Position numbers and translations under genes: made by a program. Below, one piece after another: positions 33,080-42,436 of a DNA stretch of 64,000 nt. A model generated the notes under the pieces. It was not told where the DNA came from, made no database searches, and worked only from the letters and a program-made list of their open reading frames with translations. Source of the DNA: Limnohabitans sp. 63ED37-2 (GTDB lineage: Bacteria; Pseudomonadota; Gammaproteobacteria; Burkholderiales; Burkholderiaceae_C); contig NZ_CP011774.1 in NCBI RefSeq assembly GCF_001412535.1, forward strand, positions 1,359,501 to 1,423,500, given 5' to 3'. Position 1 is the stretch's first letter. Each line of letters opens with the position of its first letter.

Positions 33080-34117
33080 ATGCTGGCCTACATTTTCAAA
33101 CGCCTGCTGCTGATGGTCCCGACCTTGTTCGGGGTGTTGTTGATGACCTTTGTGGTGATCCAGTTTGTGCCCGGTGGCCCGGTCGAGCAAATGGTGGCCC
33201 AACTGCAAGGCCGTGACACGGGCGGGGAGGGCGCAGCCGCTGCGGGCAGCGGCTACCGAGGCCGTCAGGGCGTGGATGCGGCCCGCATTGCCGAAATCAA
33301 GACCTTGTACGGCTTTGACAAACCACCCGCCGAGCGTTTTTGGATGATGCTCAAACAGTTTGCACAGTTCGACCTGGGCAAGAGCTTTTTCTACCCCAAA
33401 GACGTCTGGACTTTGATCAAAGAGAAGCTGCCGGTGTCCATCAGTTTGGGTTTGTGGACGTTTTTCCTGAGTTATCTGGTCTCCGTGCCTTTGGGCATCG
33501 CCAAGGCGGTGCGGGCGGGCACCCGTTTTGACACGCTCACCAGTTTGCTGGTGCTGGTGGGTTACGCCATTCCGGGCTTTGTGCTCGGCGTGGCATTGCT
33601 GGTCATCTTTGGCGGGCAATTGCAGTGGTTCCCGCTTCGGGGTTTGACCTCGTCCAATTGGGAGCAGCTGAGTTGGGGCGCCAAGGTGGTGGATTATTTG
33701 TGGCACATCGCTTTGCCGGTCACGGCCAGTGTGCTCGGCTCGTTTGCCGTCATCACCATGCTGACCAAGAACGCGTTTTTGGAAGAAATTAGAAAACAAT
33801 ATGTGCTGACAGCCCGCGCCAAAGGTCTGAGTGAAAACCGCGTTTTGTACCGCCATGTCATGCGCAACGCGCTGATTCCGCTGGTCACAGGCTTCCCAGC
33901 GGCGTTCATTGGCGCGTTTTTCACGGGCTCCTTGCTCATTGAAACCCTGTTCTCGCTCGATGGCCTGGGGCTGCTCAGTTACGAAGCTGTGATCCGGCGC
34001 GACTACCCGGTGGTGCTGGGCACTTTGTATTTGTTCACCTTGATCGGTCTGGTCACCAAGCTGATCAGTGATCTTTGTTACCTGTGGGTTGACCCTCGCG
34101 TGAAGTTCGACAAATGA
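33080..34117 (+). CDS. yejB: Peptide ABC transporter permease YejB
   Basis: Inner-membrane permease of 345 residues, binding-protein-dependent transport type. An N-terminal helix (LLLMVPTLFGVLLMTFVVIQF) is followed by a hydrophilic loop of about 90 residues with a Gly/Ala-rich stretch (GGEGAAAAGSG), then five helices. EEIRKQYVLTARAKGLSENRVLYRHVMRNAL is the EAA loop that contacts the ATPase (seen here in parts as RAKGLSENRVLYRHVMRNAL). It begins three bases after the yejA stop and overlaps yejE by four bases. Confidence 0.92.
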   Translation: MLAYIFKRLLLMVPTLFGVLLMTFVVIQFVPGGPVEQMVAQLQGRDTGGEGAAAAGSGYRGRQGVDAARIAEIKTLYGFDKPPAERFWMMLKQFAQFDLGKSFFYPKDVWTLIKEKLPVSISLGLWTFFLSYLVSVPLGIAKAVRAGTRFDTLTSLLVLVGYAIPGFVLGVALLVIFGGQLQWFPLRGLTSSNWEQLSWGAKVVDYLWHIALPVTASVLGSFAVITMLTKNAFLEEIRKQYVLTARAKGLSENRVLYRHVMRNALIPLVTGFPAAFIGAFFTGSLLIETLFSLDGLGLLSYEAVIRRDYPVVLGTLYLFTLIGLVTKLISDLCYLWVDPRVKFDK

Positions 34118-35169
34118 CAGCCGCCAACCCCACCGCATTCCCGCAGCAGTTGTCGCCTTCGGTCCGGGCCTGGCAGCGTTTCCGGCGCAACCGCTTGGGA
34201 TTTGGTAGCCTGGTCATTTTTGTGACGCTCTTCGTCTTGAGCCTGGGGGCCGAGTTCTTGTCCAACGACAAACCCTTGGTGGTGCGTTTCGAAGGCCAGT
34301 GGTATTTCCCGGTGGTGCAGACCTTGCCTGAAAAGGTTTTTGGGGGGGATTTCGACACGCCCGCCGATTACTTGGATCCTTTTATCCAGCAGCAACTGCA
34401 TAAGGGCGGCAACTGGGCTTTGCAGGCCCCGAACCCTTACCACCACAGCACCCTCGACTATTTTGCGCCCTTGCCCAATCCGGCACCACCCACGGCACAC
34501 AATTGGCTGGGCACCGATGACCGGGGGCGTGATGTCTTGGCACGTTTGCTCTATGGTTTTCGGGTGTCGGTGCTGTTTGCATTGGCACTCACATTGTTTG
34601 GCGTGGTGCTGGGTGTGTTGACCGGCGCAGTGCAGGGCTTTTTTGTGGGCAAGACCGACCTGGTGTTTCAGCGCTTCATCGAAGTCTGGAGCGCCATGCC
34701 CGAACTGTATTTGCTGATCATCTTCTCGGCCGTGTTCGAGCCCAGTGTGGGCTTGCTGCTGTTGCTGTTGGGCCTGTTTGGCTGGATGGGCTTGTCCGAC
34801 TATGTGCGGGCCGAGTTTTTGCGCAACCGGCAACTCGATTACGTCAAATCGGCGCGGGCGCTGGGCCTGGGGCATTGGCAGATCATGTGGCGGCATGTGT
34901 TGCCCAACAGCATGACCCCGGTGGTGACCTTCTTGCCGTTTCGCATGAGCGGGGCCATTTTGGCCCTGACCTCATTGGACTTTCTGGGCCTGGGTGTGCC
35001 GCCGGGCACGCCCTCTTTGGGTGAGTTGTTGGCCCAAGGCAAAAACAACATCGATGCTTGGTGGATATCGATGTCCACTTTTGTGGTGTTGGTGGTGACC
35101 TTGCTGCTCTTGACCTTCATGGGCGACGCTTTGCGCGACGCGCTCGACCCAAGAAAGGTGGACGCATGA
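34114..35169 (+). CDS. yejE: Peptide ABC transporter permease YejE
   Basis: Second permease of the system, 351 residues. An N-terminal helix (LGFGSLVIFVTLFVLSLGAEF) is followed by a periplasmic region of about 100 residues containing LGTDDRGRDVLARLLYG, the typical start of the DppC-type transport domain. The EAA loop SARALGLGHWQIMWRHVLPN is present. ATG overlaps the yejB stop (ATGA), and its own stop overlaps the yejF start in the same way, giving tight translational coupling. Confidence 0.92.
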   Translation: MTAANPTAFPQQLSPSVRAWQRFRRNRLGFGSLVIFVTLFVLSLGAEFLSNDKPLVVRFEGQWYFPVVQTLPEKVFGGDFDTPADYLDPFIQQQLHKGGNWALQAPNPYHHSTLDYFAPLPNPAPPTAHNWLGTDDRGRDVLARLLYGFRVSVLFALALTLFGVVLGVLTGAVQGFFVGKTDLVFQRFIEVWSAMPELYLLIIFSAVFEPSVGLLLLLLGLFGWMGLSDYVRAEFLRNRQLDYVKSARALGLGHWQIMWRHVLPNSMTPVVTFLPFRMSGAILALTSLDFLGLGVPPGTPSLGELLAQGKNNIDAWWISMSTFVVLVVTLLLLTFMGDALRDALDPRKVDA

Positions 35170-36773
35170 GCACGCCGCAAGCTTTGCTGGAACTGAAAGA
35201 CCTGCGCATCGCCTTTGGCGGGCAGGCAGTGGTGCATGGCGTGAACCTGTGCATCAAGCCCGGTGAGCGGGTGGCTTTGGTGGGCGAGTCGGGATCGGGC
35301 AAATCGGTCACTGCGCTGTCGGTGCTGCGTTTGCTGGAGTCCGCTGAGCTGTCCGGCAAGGTGCTTTGGCAAGGTCAAGACTTGCTGCAGCAATCGCCTG
35401 CTGAAATGCAACGCATCCGTGGCGACGAGATTGCCATGATTTTTCAGGAGCCGATGACGGCGCTTAACCCTTTGATGACGGTGGGCCAGCAAATCTCGGA
35501 AGTGCTGCAGCTCAAAAAGCTCTTGTCCCGGCGCGATGCCGATGCGCGGGCCGTACACTTGTTGTCTGAAACCGGCATCGATGATCCTGCGCGGCGTTTT
35601 GGGGCGTATCCGCACCAGTTGTCGGGAGGCCAACGGCAACGCGCCATGATGGCCATGGCTCTGGCGTCCGAGCCCAAGTTGCTGCTGGCCGACGAACCCA
35701 CCACCGCGCTGGACGCCAGTTTGCGGCTGCAGATGTTGCAACTGCTGGCCGATTTGCAGCAAAAAACGGGCATGGCCGTCCTCCTTATCACCCACGATCT
35801 GGCCTTGGTGCGCCACTTCGCTGATCAGGTGGCGGTGATGGAAAAAGGCCATTTGGTAGAGCAAGGGACCTTGCAAGCGGTCTTTGAGCGGCCCCAGCAC
35901 CCTTACACACAAAGATTGCTCTCCAGCCGACCCAGCCGTGCAGGTTTGGTGGACATGCCTCCATTGGAGACTTCAGCCGTCTTGCAAGCACGCCAACTGC
36001 AGGTGCGCTATCCGAAGTCGGTGCCGGGCTTTAAAGCCTGGTTTCAAAAACACCATTTCACGGCCTTGCACGGGGCGGATTTTTCGCTGTTGCCAGGCAG
36101 CACCTTGGGTGTCATGGGTGAGTCGGGGTCTGGTAAGTCCAGTCTGGCACAAGCCGTGTTGGGCTTGATTCCTTTTGAGGGAGATTTGTCGTTTGACGGT
36201 CATACCTGGCAAGGCAGCCCTGCGCGAGACAAAGCCTTGCGCAGGCAAGTGCAGGTGGTGTTTCAGGATCCCTATGGCAGTTTGTCGCCCCGCATGACGG
36301 TGGGTGAAATCGTCTCTGAAGGCTTGCGTTTGCACCAACCGCACTGGACAGCAGAGCAAACCGAGGAACGTGTTCGTGCAACTTTGGCCGAAGTCGGCTT
36401 GGTGGGGGAGGGTTTCAATGATGTGCTCAACCGCTATCCACACACTTTTTCGGGTGGGCAGCGCCAGCGCATCGCCCTGGCGCGAGCCTTGGTGGTTGAG
36501 CCGGCGGTCTTGGTGCTGGACGAGCCCACCAGTGCGTTGGATGTGACGGTGCAAAAGCAGATCCTTGAATTGCTCAAAACCTTACAAAAAACCCGTGGCA
36601 TGGCGTACTTGTTGATTACCCACGATGTGGATGTGCTTCGGGCGATGGCCCATCAGGTGGTGGTTCTCAAGTCAGGGCAGGTGCTGGAGCAAGGTTTGGC
36701 CGAGCAGGTTCTCGGCGATCCACAACACCCCTACACCCGCAGCTTGGTACAAGCATTCCCCGAGATCAACTGA
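35166..36773 (+). CDS. yejF: Duplicated ATPase of peptide transporter YejF
   Basis: Protein of 535 residues with two ABC ATPase domains in one chain. Domain 1: Walker A VGESGSGKS, signature LSGGQRQRAMMAMAL, Walker B LLLADEPT. Domain 2 (from about residue 270): Walker A MGESGSGKSS, signature FSGGQRQRIALARAL, Walker B VLVLDEPTSALD. OppD/F C-terminal extensions (HPYTQRLL, HPYTRSL) follow each. The frame is open from 35058 but ATG at 35166 overlaps the yejE stop by four bases and gives a standard N-terminus. It completes yejABEF. Confidence 0.94.
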   Translation: MSTPQALLELKDLRIAFGGQAVVHGVNLCIKPGERVALVGESGSGKSVTALSVLRLLESAELSGKVLWQGQDLLQQSPAEMQRIRGDEIAMIFQEPMTALNPLMTVGQQISEVLQLKKLLSRRDADARAVHLLSETGIDDPARRFGAYPHQLSGGQRQRAMMAMALASEPKLLLADEPTTALDASLRLQMLQLLADLQQKTGMAVLLITHDLALVRHFADQVAVMEKGHLVEQGTLQAVFERPQHPYTQRLLSSRPSRAGLVDMPPLETSAVLQARQLQVRYPKSVPGFKAWFQKHHFTALHGADFSLLPGSTLGVMGESGSGKSSLAQAVLGLIPFEGDLSFDGHTWQGSPARDKALRRQVQVVFQDPYGSLSPRMTVGEIVSEGLRLHQPHWTAEQTEERVRATLAEVGLVGEGFNDVLNRYPHTFSGGQRQRIALARALVVEPAVLVLDEPTSALDVTVQKQILELLKTLQKTRGMAYLLITHDVDVLRAMAHQVVVLKSGQVLEQGLAEQVLGDPQHPYTRSLVQAFPEIN

Positions 36774-36838
36774 TGTGCGAGCCTGCCCAGGAAGCTTTAA
36801 TTTCCTTGAAAATCACACACTTAGAGCGGTTTTTCGGA

Positions 36839-36891
36839 TAGAATACTGGCTTCACGACCAAACGGGCGGGTTTTCACCGCCCGTTTTTTTT
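36839..36891 (+). promoter_or_regulatory. rimP operon leader: -10-like box and terminator-like attenuator hairpin
   Basis: TAGAAT at 36839-36844 may be a -10 box. It is followed by AAACGGGCGG (36860-36869), loop GTTTTCA, CCGCCCGTTT (36877-36886) and a run of eight T (36884-36891), a textbook terminator. It lies 37 nt before the rimP start. It may end yejF readthrough, or if the -10 box is real, act as an attenuator in the leader. Confidence 0.6.
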
Positions 36892-36928
36892 GGTTGTTTC
36901 TTTTTTAACGTTGACATTCCGAAGCTCT

Positions 36929-37492
36929 GTGGCATTGCAGCAAATTGTTCAAGAAACCGTAACCGGCCTGGGCTATGACCTGGTTGAGATTGACCGCACA
37001 GCGGGCGGTTTGTTGCGCATCACCATCGACTGGCCTTGGCAGCCGGGCGCTGAGCTGTTCATCAACGTAGAAGATTGCGAAAAAGTCAATCGGCAGCTGC
37101 AGTTCGCCCTCGAAGTCGATGGCGTGACTTACAACAGGCTGGAGGTGTCCTCACCCGGCATCGATCGCCCTCTGCGCAACGAGCAAGACTTTGAGCGTTT
37201 TGCAGGCGAGTTGATTGACATCACGCTCAAGGCCCCCATGGGCGAAAACGCAGCGGGTATGGTCAACCCGACCCGCAAAAAATTCCGCGGCACGCTCGAG
37301 CGTGACGCCACTGGCCAAGGCTGGCAAATCGTCTGGAGCGATGCACCTGCCGTGAAGCCCGGACAAAAGATCAGTAAAAAGCGGATTCCCGCGCCTTTGC
37401 ATGCGCTCGGTTTCACGCTGGACGAGTTGCGCGATGCGCGACTCGCACCTGTGGTGGATTTCAAAGGGCGCAAACCCAAGCAGGAAGCCTGA
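36929..37492 (+). CDS. rimP: Ribosome maturation factor RimP
   Basis: Factor for 30S subunit maturation, 187 residues. The N-terminus ALQQIVQETVTGLGYDLVEIDR and the later CEKVNRQL and LEVSSPGIDRPLRNEQDFERF are RimP marks. The start is taken as GTG at 36929, giving MALQQIV, the usual betaproteobacterial start. The frame is open to 36890, but this lies in the T run of the leader hairpin. It is the first gene of rimP-nusA-infB-rbfA-truB. Confidence 0.92.
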   Translation: MALQQIVQETVTGLGYDLVEIDRTAGGLLRITIDWPWQPGAELFINVEDCEKVNRQLQFALEVDGVTYNRLEVSSPGIDRPLRNEQDFERFAGELIDITLKAPMGENAAGMVNPTRKKFRGTLERDATGQGWQIVWSDAPAVKPGQKISKKRIPAPLHALGFTLDELRDARLAPVVDFKGRKPKQEA

Positions 37493-37563
37493 CGGCAACC
37501 CCCATTTTTTGAGCAAACTTTCGGGCCACATAGAGCAGCCCGGTGGAACAGGAGAGTCAAGTC

Positions 37564-39048
37564 ATGAATCGCGAAATGTTGATGTTGGTCGAAGCCATCT
37601 CACGTGAAAAGAACGTTGAGCGCGATGTGGTGTTTGGTGCTGTCGAAGCCGCTTTGGCGCAGGCCACCAAGAAGTTGTACGAAGGCGAAGTGGATATCCG
37701 CGTGGCGGTGGACCGCGACAACGGCAATTACGAGAGCTTCCGCCGCTGGCATGTGGTGCCCGATGAAGCCGGTTTGCAATTGCCCGAGCAGGAAATTCTG
37801 TTGTTCGAAGCCAAAGAGCAAATTCCCGACATTGAGGTCGACGAATACATTGAAGAAGCCATCGAGTCGGTGCCGATTGGCCGCATTGGCGCCATGGCAG
37901 CCAAACAAGTGATCTTGCAAAAAATCCGCGATGCCGAGCGCGAGATGTTGCTCAACGATTTCATGTCGCGTGGCGAGAAGATCTTTGTGGGCACCGTCAA
38001 ACGCATGGACAAGGGTGACATCATCTGCGAGTCTGGACGCATCGAAGGCCGCCTCAAGCGCAGCGAGATGATCCCCAAGGAAAACCTTCGCAGCGGCGAT
38101 CGTGTGCGTGCCATGATCATGGAAGTGGACTTGACGCTGCGTGGCGCCCCGATTCTGTTGTCCCGTTCAGCCCCCGAGTTCATGATCGAGCTCTTCCGTC
38201 AGGAAGTGCCAGAAATCGAGCAAGGCTTGTTGGAAATCAAGACCTGCGCCCGTGACCCCGGCTCCCGCGCCAAGATTGCAGTCTTGTCGCACGACAAGCG
38301 TGTGGACCCGATTGGCACCTGTGTCGGTGTGCGTGGCACCCGTGTCAATGCCGTGACCAATGAGTTGGCAGGCGAGCGTGTCGATATCGTCTTGTGGAGT
38401 GAAGACCCCGCCCAGTTCGTGATTGGCGCTTTGGCCCCTGCCAACGTGCAGTCGATTGTGGTGGACGAAGAGAAACACGCCATGGACGTGGTGGTGGACG
38501 AAGAAAACCTCGCCATCGCGATTGGCCGTGGCGGTCAAAACGTGCGTTTGGCGTCTGACCTGACGGGCTGGAAAATCAACATCATGGATGCGGCCGAGTC
38601 TGCTCAAAAGCAGGCCGAGGAAACCACCGGCATCCGTCAGTTGTTCATGGAAAAACTCGATGTGGACCAGGAAATCGCTGACATCCTGATCGGTGAAGGT
38701 TTCACCAGCCTCGAAGAAGTGGCTTATGTGCCTATCCAGGAAATGCTGGAGATCGAAAGCTTTGATGAAGACACCATCAACGAGTTGCGCTCACGAGCCA
38801 AAGACGCTTTGTTGACCCTTGAAATTGCGCGTGAAGAGAGCGTCGAAGACGTGTCTCAGGACCTGCGCGACCTGCCAGGTTTGACGCCTGAGCTGATTTC
38901 CAAGCTGGTGGAAGCGGGCATTCATACCCGTGACGACCTGGCTGACTTGGCCACCGACGAACTGACTGACATCACTGCTCAGACAGCTGAAGAGGCGACC
39001 GCCCTGATCATGAAAGCCCGCGAACATTGGTTCGCTGGCCAGGCCTGA
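37564..39048 (+). CDS. nusA: Transcription termination/antitermination factor NusA
   Basis: RNA-polymerase-binding factor of 494 residues. The N-terminal domain binds polymerase (MNREMLMLVEAISREKNVERD). An S1 domain (about 135-200, RGEKIFVGTVKRMDKGDI), two KH domains (with VGVRGTRVNAV and IGRGGQNVRLAS) and two C-terminal acidic repeats (from about 365, LIGEGFTSLEEVAY and VEAGIHTRDDLADL) follow. ATG at 37564 is chosen over the upstream frame start at 37543 because it gives the family N-terminus; GAGAG precedes it by about six bases. Confidence 0.96.
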   Translation: MNREMLMLVEAISREKNVERDVVFGAVEAALAQATKKLYEGEVDIRVAVDRDNGNYESFRRWHVVPDEAGLQLPEQEILLFEAKEQIPDIEVDEYIEEAIESVPIGRIGAMAAKQVILQKIRDAEREMLLNDFMSRGEKIFVGTVKRMDKGDIICESGRIEGRLKRSEMIPKENLRSGDRVRAMIMEVDLTLRGAPILLSRSAPEFMIELFRQEVPEIEQGLLEIKTCARDPGSRAKIAVLSHDKRVDPIGTCVGVRGTRVNAVTNELAGERVDIVLWSEDPAQFVIGALAPANVQSIVVDEEKHAMDVVVDEENLAIAIGRGGQNVRLASDLTGWKINIMDAAESAQKQAEETTGIRQLFMEKLDVDQEIADILIGEGFTSLEEVAYVPIQEMLEIESFDEDTINELRSRAKDALLTLEIAREESVEDVSQDLRDLPGLTPELISKLVEAGIHTRDDLADLATDELTDITAQTAEEATALIMKAREHWFAGQA

Positions 39049-39074
39049 AGTCTGATGGAGGCTTGAACAAAATT

Positions 39075-42059
39075 ATGTCCAGTACCACTGTTGCCGAGTT
39101 CGCCAATGAACTCAAAAAATCTGCCGATGTTTTGTTGGATCAATTGCGCTCAGCCGGGGTGACCAAAGCCTCTGAGGGCGATGCTTTGACCGATGCCGAC
39201 AAGCAAAAACTGCTGAGCTATTTGCAAGCGAGCCACGGCACCGTGTCCGCCGATCGCAAAAAGATCACCTTGGTCAAGAAGTCGACCAGTGAGATCAAGC
39301 AAGCCGATGCTTCGGGCAAAGCCCGCACCATCCAGGTCGAAGTTCGCAAGAAAAGAACGCTGATCAAACGCGATGATGAGCCTGTGGCTTCTGCTGAAGA
39401 ACCGCTTGAGCCTCAGTTTGACCATGCCGAGTTGGCGAAGCGCGAGGAAGAAGCGCGCCGTCAAGCTGAGCTGATCCGTCGCCAAGAAGAGGATTTGGCT
39501 GAAAAGCGCCGACTGCGTGAAGCCCAAGAAGCTGCGCAACGCGCCGAGTTGGCGGCCCAAGAAGCCCAAGCCGCGACCCAAGCATTGGCCCTTGCAGCTG
39601 AACAAGCTCAAGCCGAGGAGCCCTCATCGGCGGCCAAGACTCAACTCAGCCGTGAAGAGCGTGAGCAATTGGCGCGTGCGGAAGCCGCCAGCATCAATGC
39701 GGCGTCTCAGACCAAGCCGGCAGCACCTGTTGCCGCAGAATCGGCCCAATCAGCAGCCGATGCCAAGGCACTGACTGCCGCACAAATGGCGAGCGCCAAG
39801 GTTGAAGCCGACAAGGCTGCCCGTGAAGCCACGGCGCTAAAGGCGGCCGCAGAATCCAAGGCGAAGGCAGACGAAGACACGGCACGTGCACAAGACCTGG
39901 ACGCACGCCGTCGCAAGGCTTTGGCCGAAGCTGAAGCCATTCGTGCCATGATGAGTGCACCCAAGAAGGTGCTGGTCGCCAAGAAGGAAGAGCCCAAAGC
40001 CGAAGCCAAAGCGCCGGTTAAAGGCACTTTGCACAAGCCTGCAGGAACGCCTGCACCTGGTGCGCGTGCAGCGGCTGCGCAAGCCGCAACACCTGCCGCA
40101 CCTGGTGCCAACAAAGAAGTCAAGTCTGCCAAGTTGTCTTCCAGCTGGGCGGGTGATCCTGCCAAGAAAAAGGCGATCCCCACACGTGGTGACACCAGTG
40201 GTGGTGTCGGTCGCAACAACTGGCGCACCGGTCCTCGTGGCCGACGCGGCAATGAGCGTGACCGTGATGATGGGCAAAATCAGCAGGCCACGACCGAAGT
40301 GCGTGTGCTCGAAGTGCACGTGCCCGAGACCATCACTGTGGCCGAATTGGCCCACAAGATGGCCATCAAGGCCTCCGAGGTCATCAAACACCTGATGAAG
40401 CTGGGTCAGATGGCCACGATGAACCAGCCTTTGGACCAGGACACCGCGATGATTGTGGTGGAAGAAATGGGTCACAAAGCCGTGGTGGCGGCGCTGGACG
40501 ATCCAGAAGCATTCACCGACGAAGAGGTATCGGATCAACACGCCGAGCTGTTGCCTCGCGCGCCTGTGGTGACCGTCATGGGCCACGTGGACCACGGCAA
40601 AACTTCGCTGCTGGACTACATCCGTCGCGCCAAAGTGGCTTCCGGCGAAGCTGGTGGCATCACGCAGCACATCGGCGCTTACCACGTTGAGACGCCTCGC
40701 GGCATGATTTCTTTCCTGGACACCCCAGGTCACGAGGCCTTCACGGCCATGCGTGCCCGCGGTGCTCAAGCCACCGACATCGTCATCTTGGTGGTGGCCG
40801 GTGATGACGGCGTCATGCCACAGACCAAGGAAGCCATCAAACACGCCAAAGCGGCTGGAGTGCCGATCGTGGTCGCCATCAACAAGATGGACAAGCCTGA
40901 TTCAAACATCGAGCGCGTGCGTGCCGAGCTGATTTCGGAAGAAGTGGTGCCTGAAGAGTTTGGTGGTGAATCGCCTTTCGTCTCTGTGTCGGCCAAAACC
41001 GGCATGGGTATCGACGATTTGCTGGAGCAAGTGCTCTTGCAGGCTGAAGTGTTGGAACTCAAAGCCCCGGTGCAAGCCGCTGCCAAGGGTCTCGTGATCG
41101 AAGCGCGTCTGGACAAGGGCCGTGGTCCTGTGGCCACCATCCTGGTGCAGTCCGGTACCTTGAACACGGGGGACGTGGTGCTGGCAGGCCAGACTTTTGG
41201 ACGCGTGCGTGCCATGCTGGACGAAAACGGTGCCACCATCAAGTCGGCGGGTCCCTCGATTCCCGTCGAGATCCAAGGTCTGACCGAAGTGCCACAAGCG
41301 GGTGACGAGTTCATGGTCATGGGCGATGAGCGCCGTGCCCGCGAAATCGCGACTTACCGAGCAGGCAAGTTCCGCAACACCAAACTGGCCAAGCAACAAG
41401 CCGCCAAGCTCGAAAACATGTTCACCGACATGTCTGCGGGCGAAGTCAAGATGCTGCCGATCATCATCAAGGCCGACGTGCAGGGCTCGCAAGAAGCTCT
41501 GGGCGCATCCTTGCTCAAGTTGTCCAACGAAGAAGTCAAAGTCCAGCTGGTGTACTCCGGCGTGGGTGGCATCAGCGAGTCGGACATCAACTTGGCGATT
41601 GCCTCCAAGGCCATCGTGATCGGCTTCAACGTGCGTGCCGATGCTGGCGCCCGCAAGTTGGCCGAAGGCAATGGCGTTGACCTGCACTACTACAACATCA
41701 TTTATGACGCTGTGGATGAGCTCAAGGCGGCGATGTCTGGCATGTTGGCGCCCGAGCAGCGCGAAGAGATCATGGGCATGGCCGAAATTCGGACCGTGTT
41801 TGTGGCTTCCAAGATTGGTACGGTGGCCGGTTGTATGGTCACCTCGGGTCAAGTCACCCGCAGTGCCAAGTTCCGTTTGCTGCGCGACAACGTGGTCATC
41901 TATACCGGTGAACTCGATTCGCTCAAGCGCCTCAAGGACGACGTGCGCGAAGTCAAAGAAGGCTTCGAGTGCGGTATCAAACTCAAGAACTACAACGACA
42001 TCAAAGAAGGCGATTACCTCGAATTCTTCGACGTCAAGGAAATTGCGAGAACGCTGTAA
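39075..42059 (+). CDS. infB: Translation initiation factor IF-2
   Basis: GTPase of 994 residues that brings initiator tRNA to the 30S subunit. The N-terminal domain starts MSSTTVAEFANELKKS. A long Ala/Glu/Lys/Gln-rich linker (about 110-400) is highly charged and probably helical; this part is longer than in E. coli IF-2 (890 residues). The second IF2-N domain (VPETITVAELAHKMAIKA) is followed by the G domain with GHVDHGKTSLLD, DTPGHEAF and NKMDKP, then domains II-IV. ATG at 39075 is used; the frame opens at 39027 inside nusA. Confidence 0.96.
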   Translation: MSSTTVAEFANELKKSADVLLDQLRSAGVTKASEGDALTDADKQKLLSYLQASHGTVSADRKKITLVKKSTSEIKQADASGKARTIQVEVRKKRTLIKRDDEPVASAEEPLEPQFDHAELAKREEEARRQAELIRRQEEDLAEKRRLREAQEAAQRAELAAQEAQAATQALALAAEQAQAEEPSSAAKTQLSREEREQLARAEAASINAASQTKPAAPVAAESAQSAADAKALTAAQMASAKVEADKAAREATALKAAAESKAKADEDTARAQDLDARRRKALAEAEAIRAMMSAPKKVLVAKKEEPKAEAKAPVKGTLHKPAGTPAPGARAAAAQAATPAAPGANKEVKSAKLSSSWAGDPAKKKAIPTRGDTSGGVGRNNWRTGPRGRRGNERDRDDGQNQQATTEVRVLEVHVPETITVAELAHKMAIKASEVIKHLMKLGQMATMNQPLDQDTAMIVVEEMGHKAVVAALDDPEAFTDEEVSDQHAELLPRAPVVTVMGHVDHGKTSLLDYIRRAKVASGEAGGITQHIGAYHVETPRGMISFLDTPGHEAFTAMRARGAQATDIVILVVAGDDGVMPQTKEAIKHAKAAGVPIVVAINKMDKPDSNIERVRAELISEEVVPEEFGGESPFVSVSAKTGMGIDDLLEQVLLQAEVLELKAPVQAAAKGLVIEARLDKGRGPVATILVQSGTLNTGDVVLAGQTFGRVRAMLDENGATIKSAGPSIPVEIQGLTEVPQAGDEFMVMGDERRAREIATYRAGKFRNTKLAKQQAAKLENMFTDMSAGEVKMLPIIIKADVQGSQEALGASLLKLSNEEVKVQLVYSGVGGISESDINLAIASKAIVIGFNVRADAGARKLAEGNGVDLHYYNIIYDAVDELKAAMSGMLAPEQREEIMGMAEIRTVFVASKIGTVAGCMVTSGQVTRSAKFRLLRDNVVIYTGELDSLKRLKDDVREVKEGFECGIKLKNYNDIKEGDYLEFFDVKEIARTL

Positions 42060-42434
42060 ATGGTGCGTCGCAAGCAGTCCTCTGTGCCCAACCGCGGTTT
42101 CCGCGTGGCCGACCAGATCCAGCGGGATCTGGCCGAGTTGATTGCGCGCGAGTTGAAAGACCCGCGCGTGGGCATGGTCACGATCAATGCCATTGAGGTC
42201 ACGCCCGACTACGCACATGCCAAGGTTTTCTTCAGTGTCTTGACGGGCAACCCCGAAGAGGCCACCGAAGGCTTGAATGCGGCTGCGGGTTTTTTGCGCA
42301 ATGGTTTGTTCAAGCGTTTGCACATCCACACCGTGCCGACATTGCATTTCTTGTTTGACCGCACCACCGAGCGCGCCTCTGACATGAACGCATTGATCGC
42401 CAAGGCCGTGTCGTCTCGCGCCCAGGAGGACTGA
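42060..42434 (+). CDS. rbfA: Ribosome-binding factor A
   Basis: Cold-shock and 30S-maturation factor of 124 residues with a single KH-like domain. RGFRVADQIQRDLAELIARELKDPRVGMVTI-type opening (seen as RVADQIQRDLAELI) and PTLHFLFDRTTERASDMNALI at the end are typical. The ATG directly follows the infB stop codon, with no gap, so translation is coupled. TruB starts two bases after its stop. Confidence 0.95.
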   Translation: MVRRKQSSVPNRGFRVADQIQRDLAELIARELKDPRVGMVTINAIEVTPDYAHAKVFFSVLTGNPEEATEGLNAAAGFLRNGLFKRLHIHTVPTLHFLFDRTTERASDMNALIAKAVSSRAQED

Positions 42435-42436
42435 GC

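Noticed and set aside
31196..36773. A microcin C uptake and immunity system (yejABEF with an MccF-like gene)
   Set aside because: No microcin biosynthesis genes are present, and the S66 peptidase at 54869 is 18 kb away and fits LdcA.
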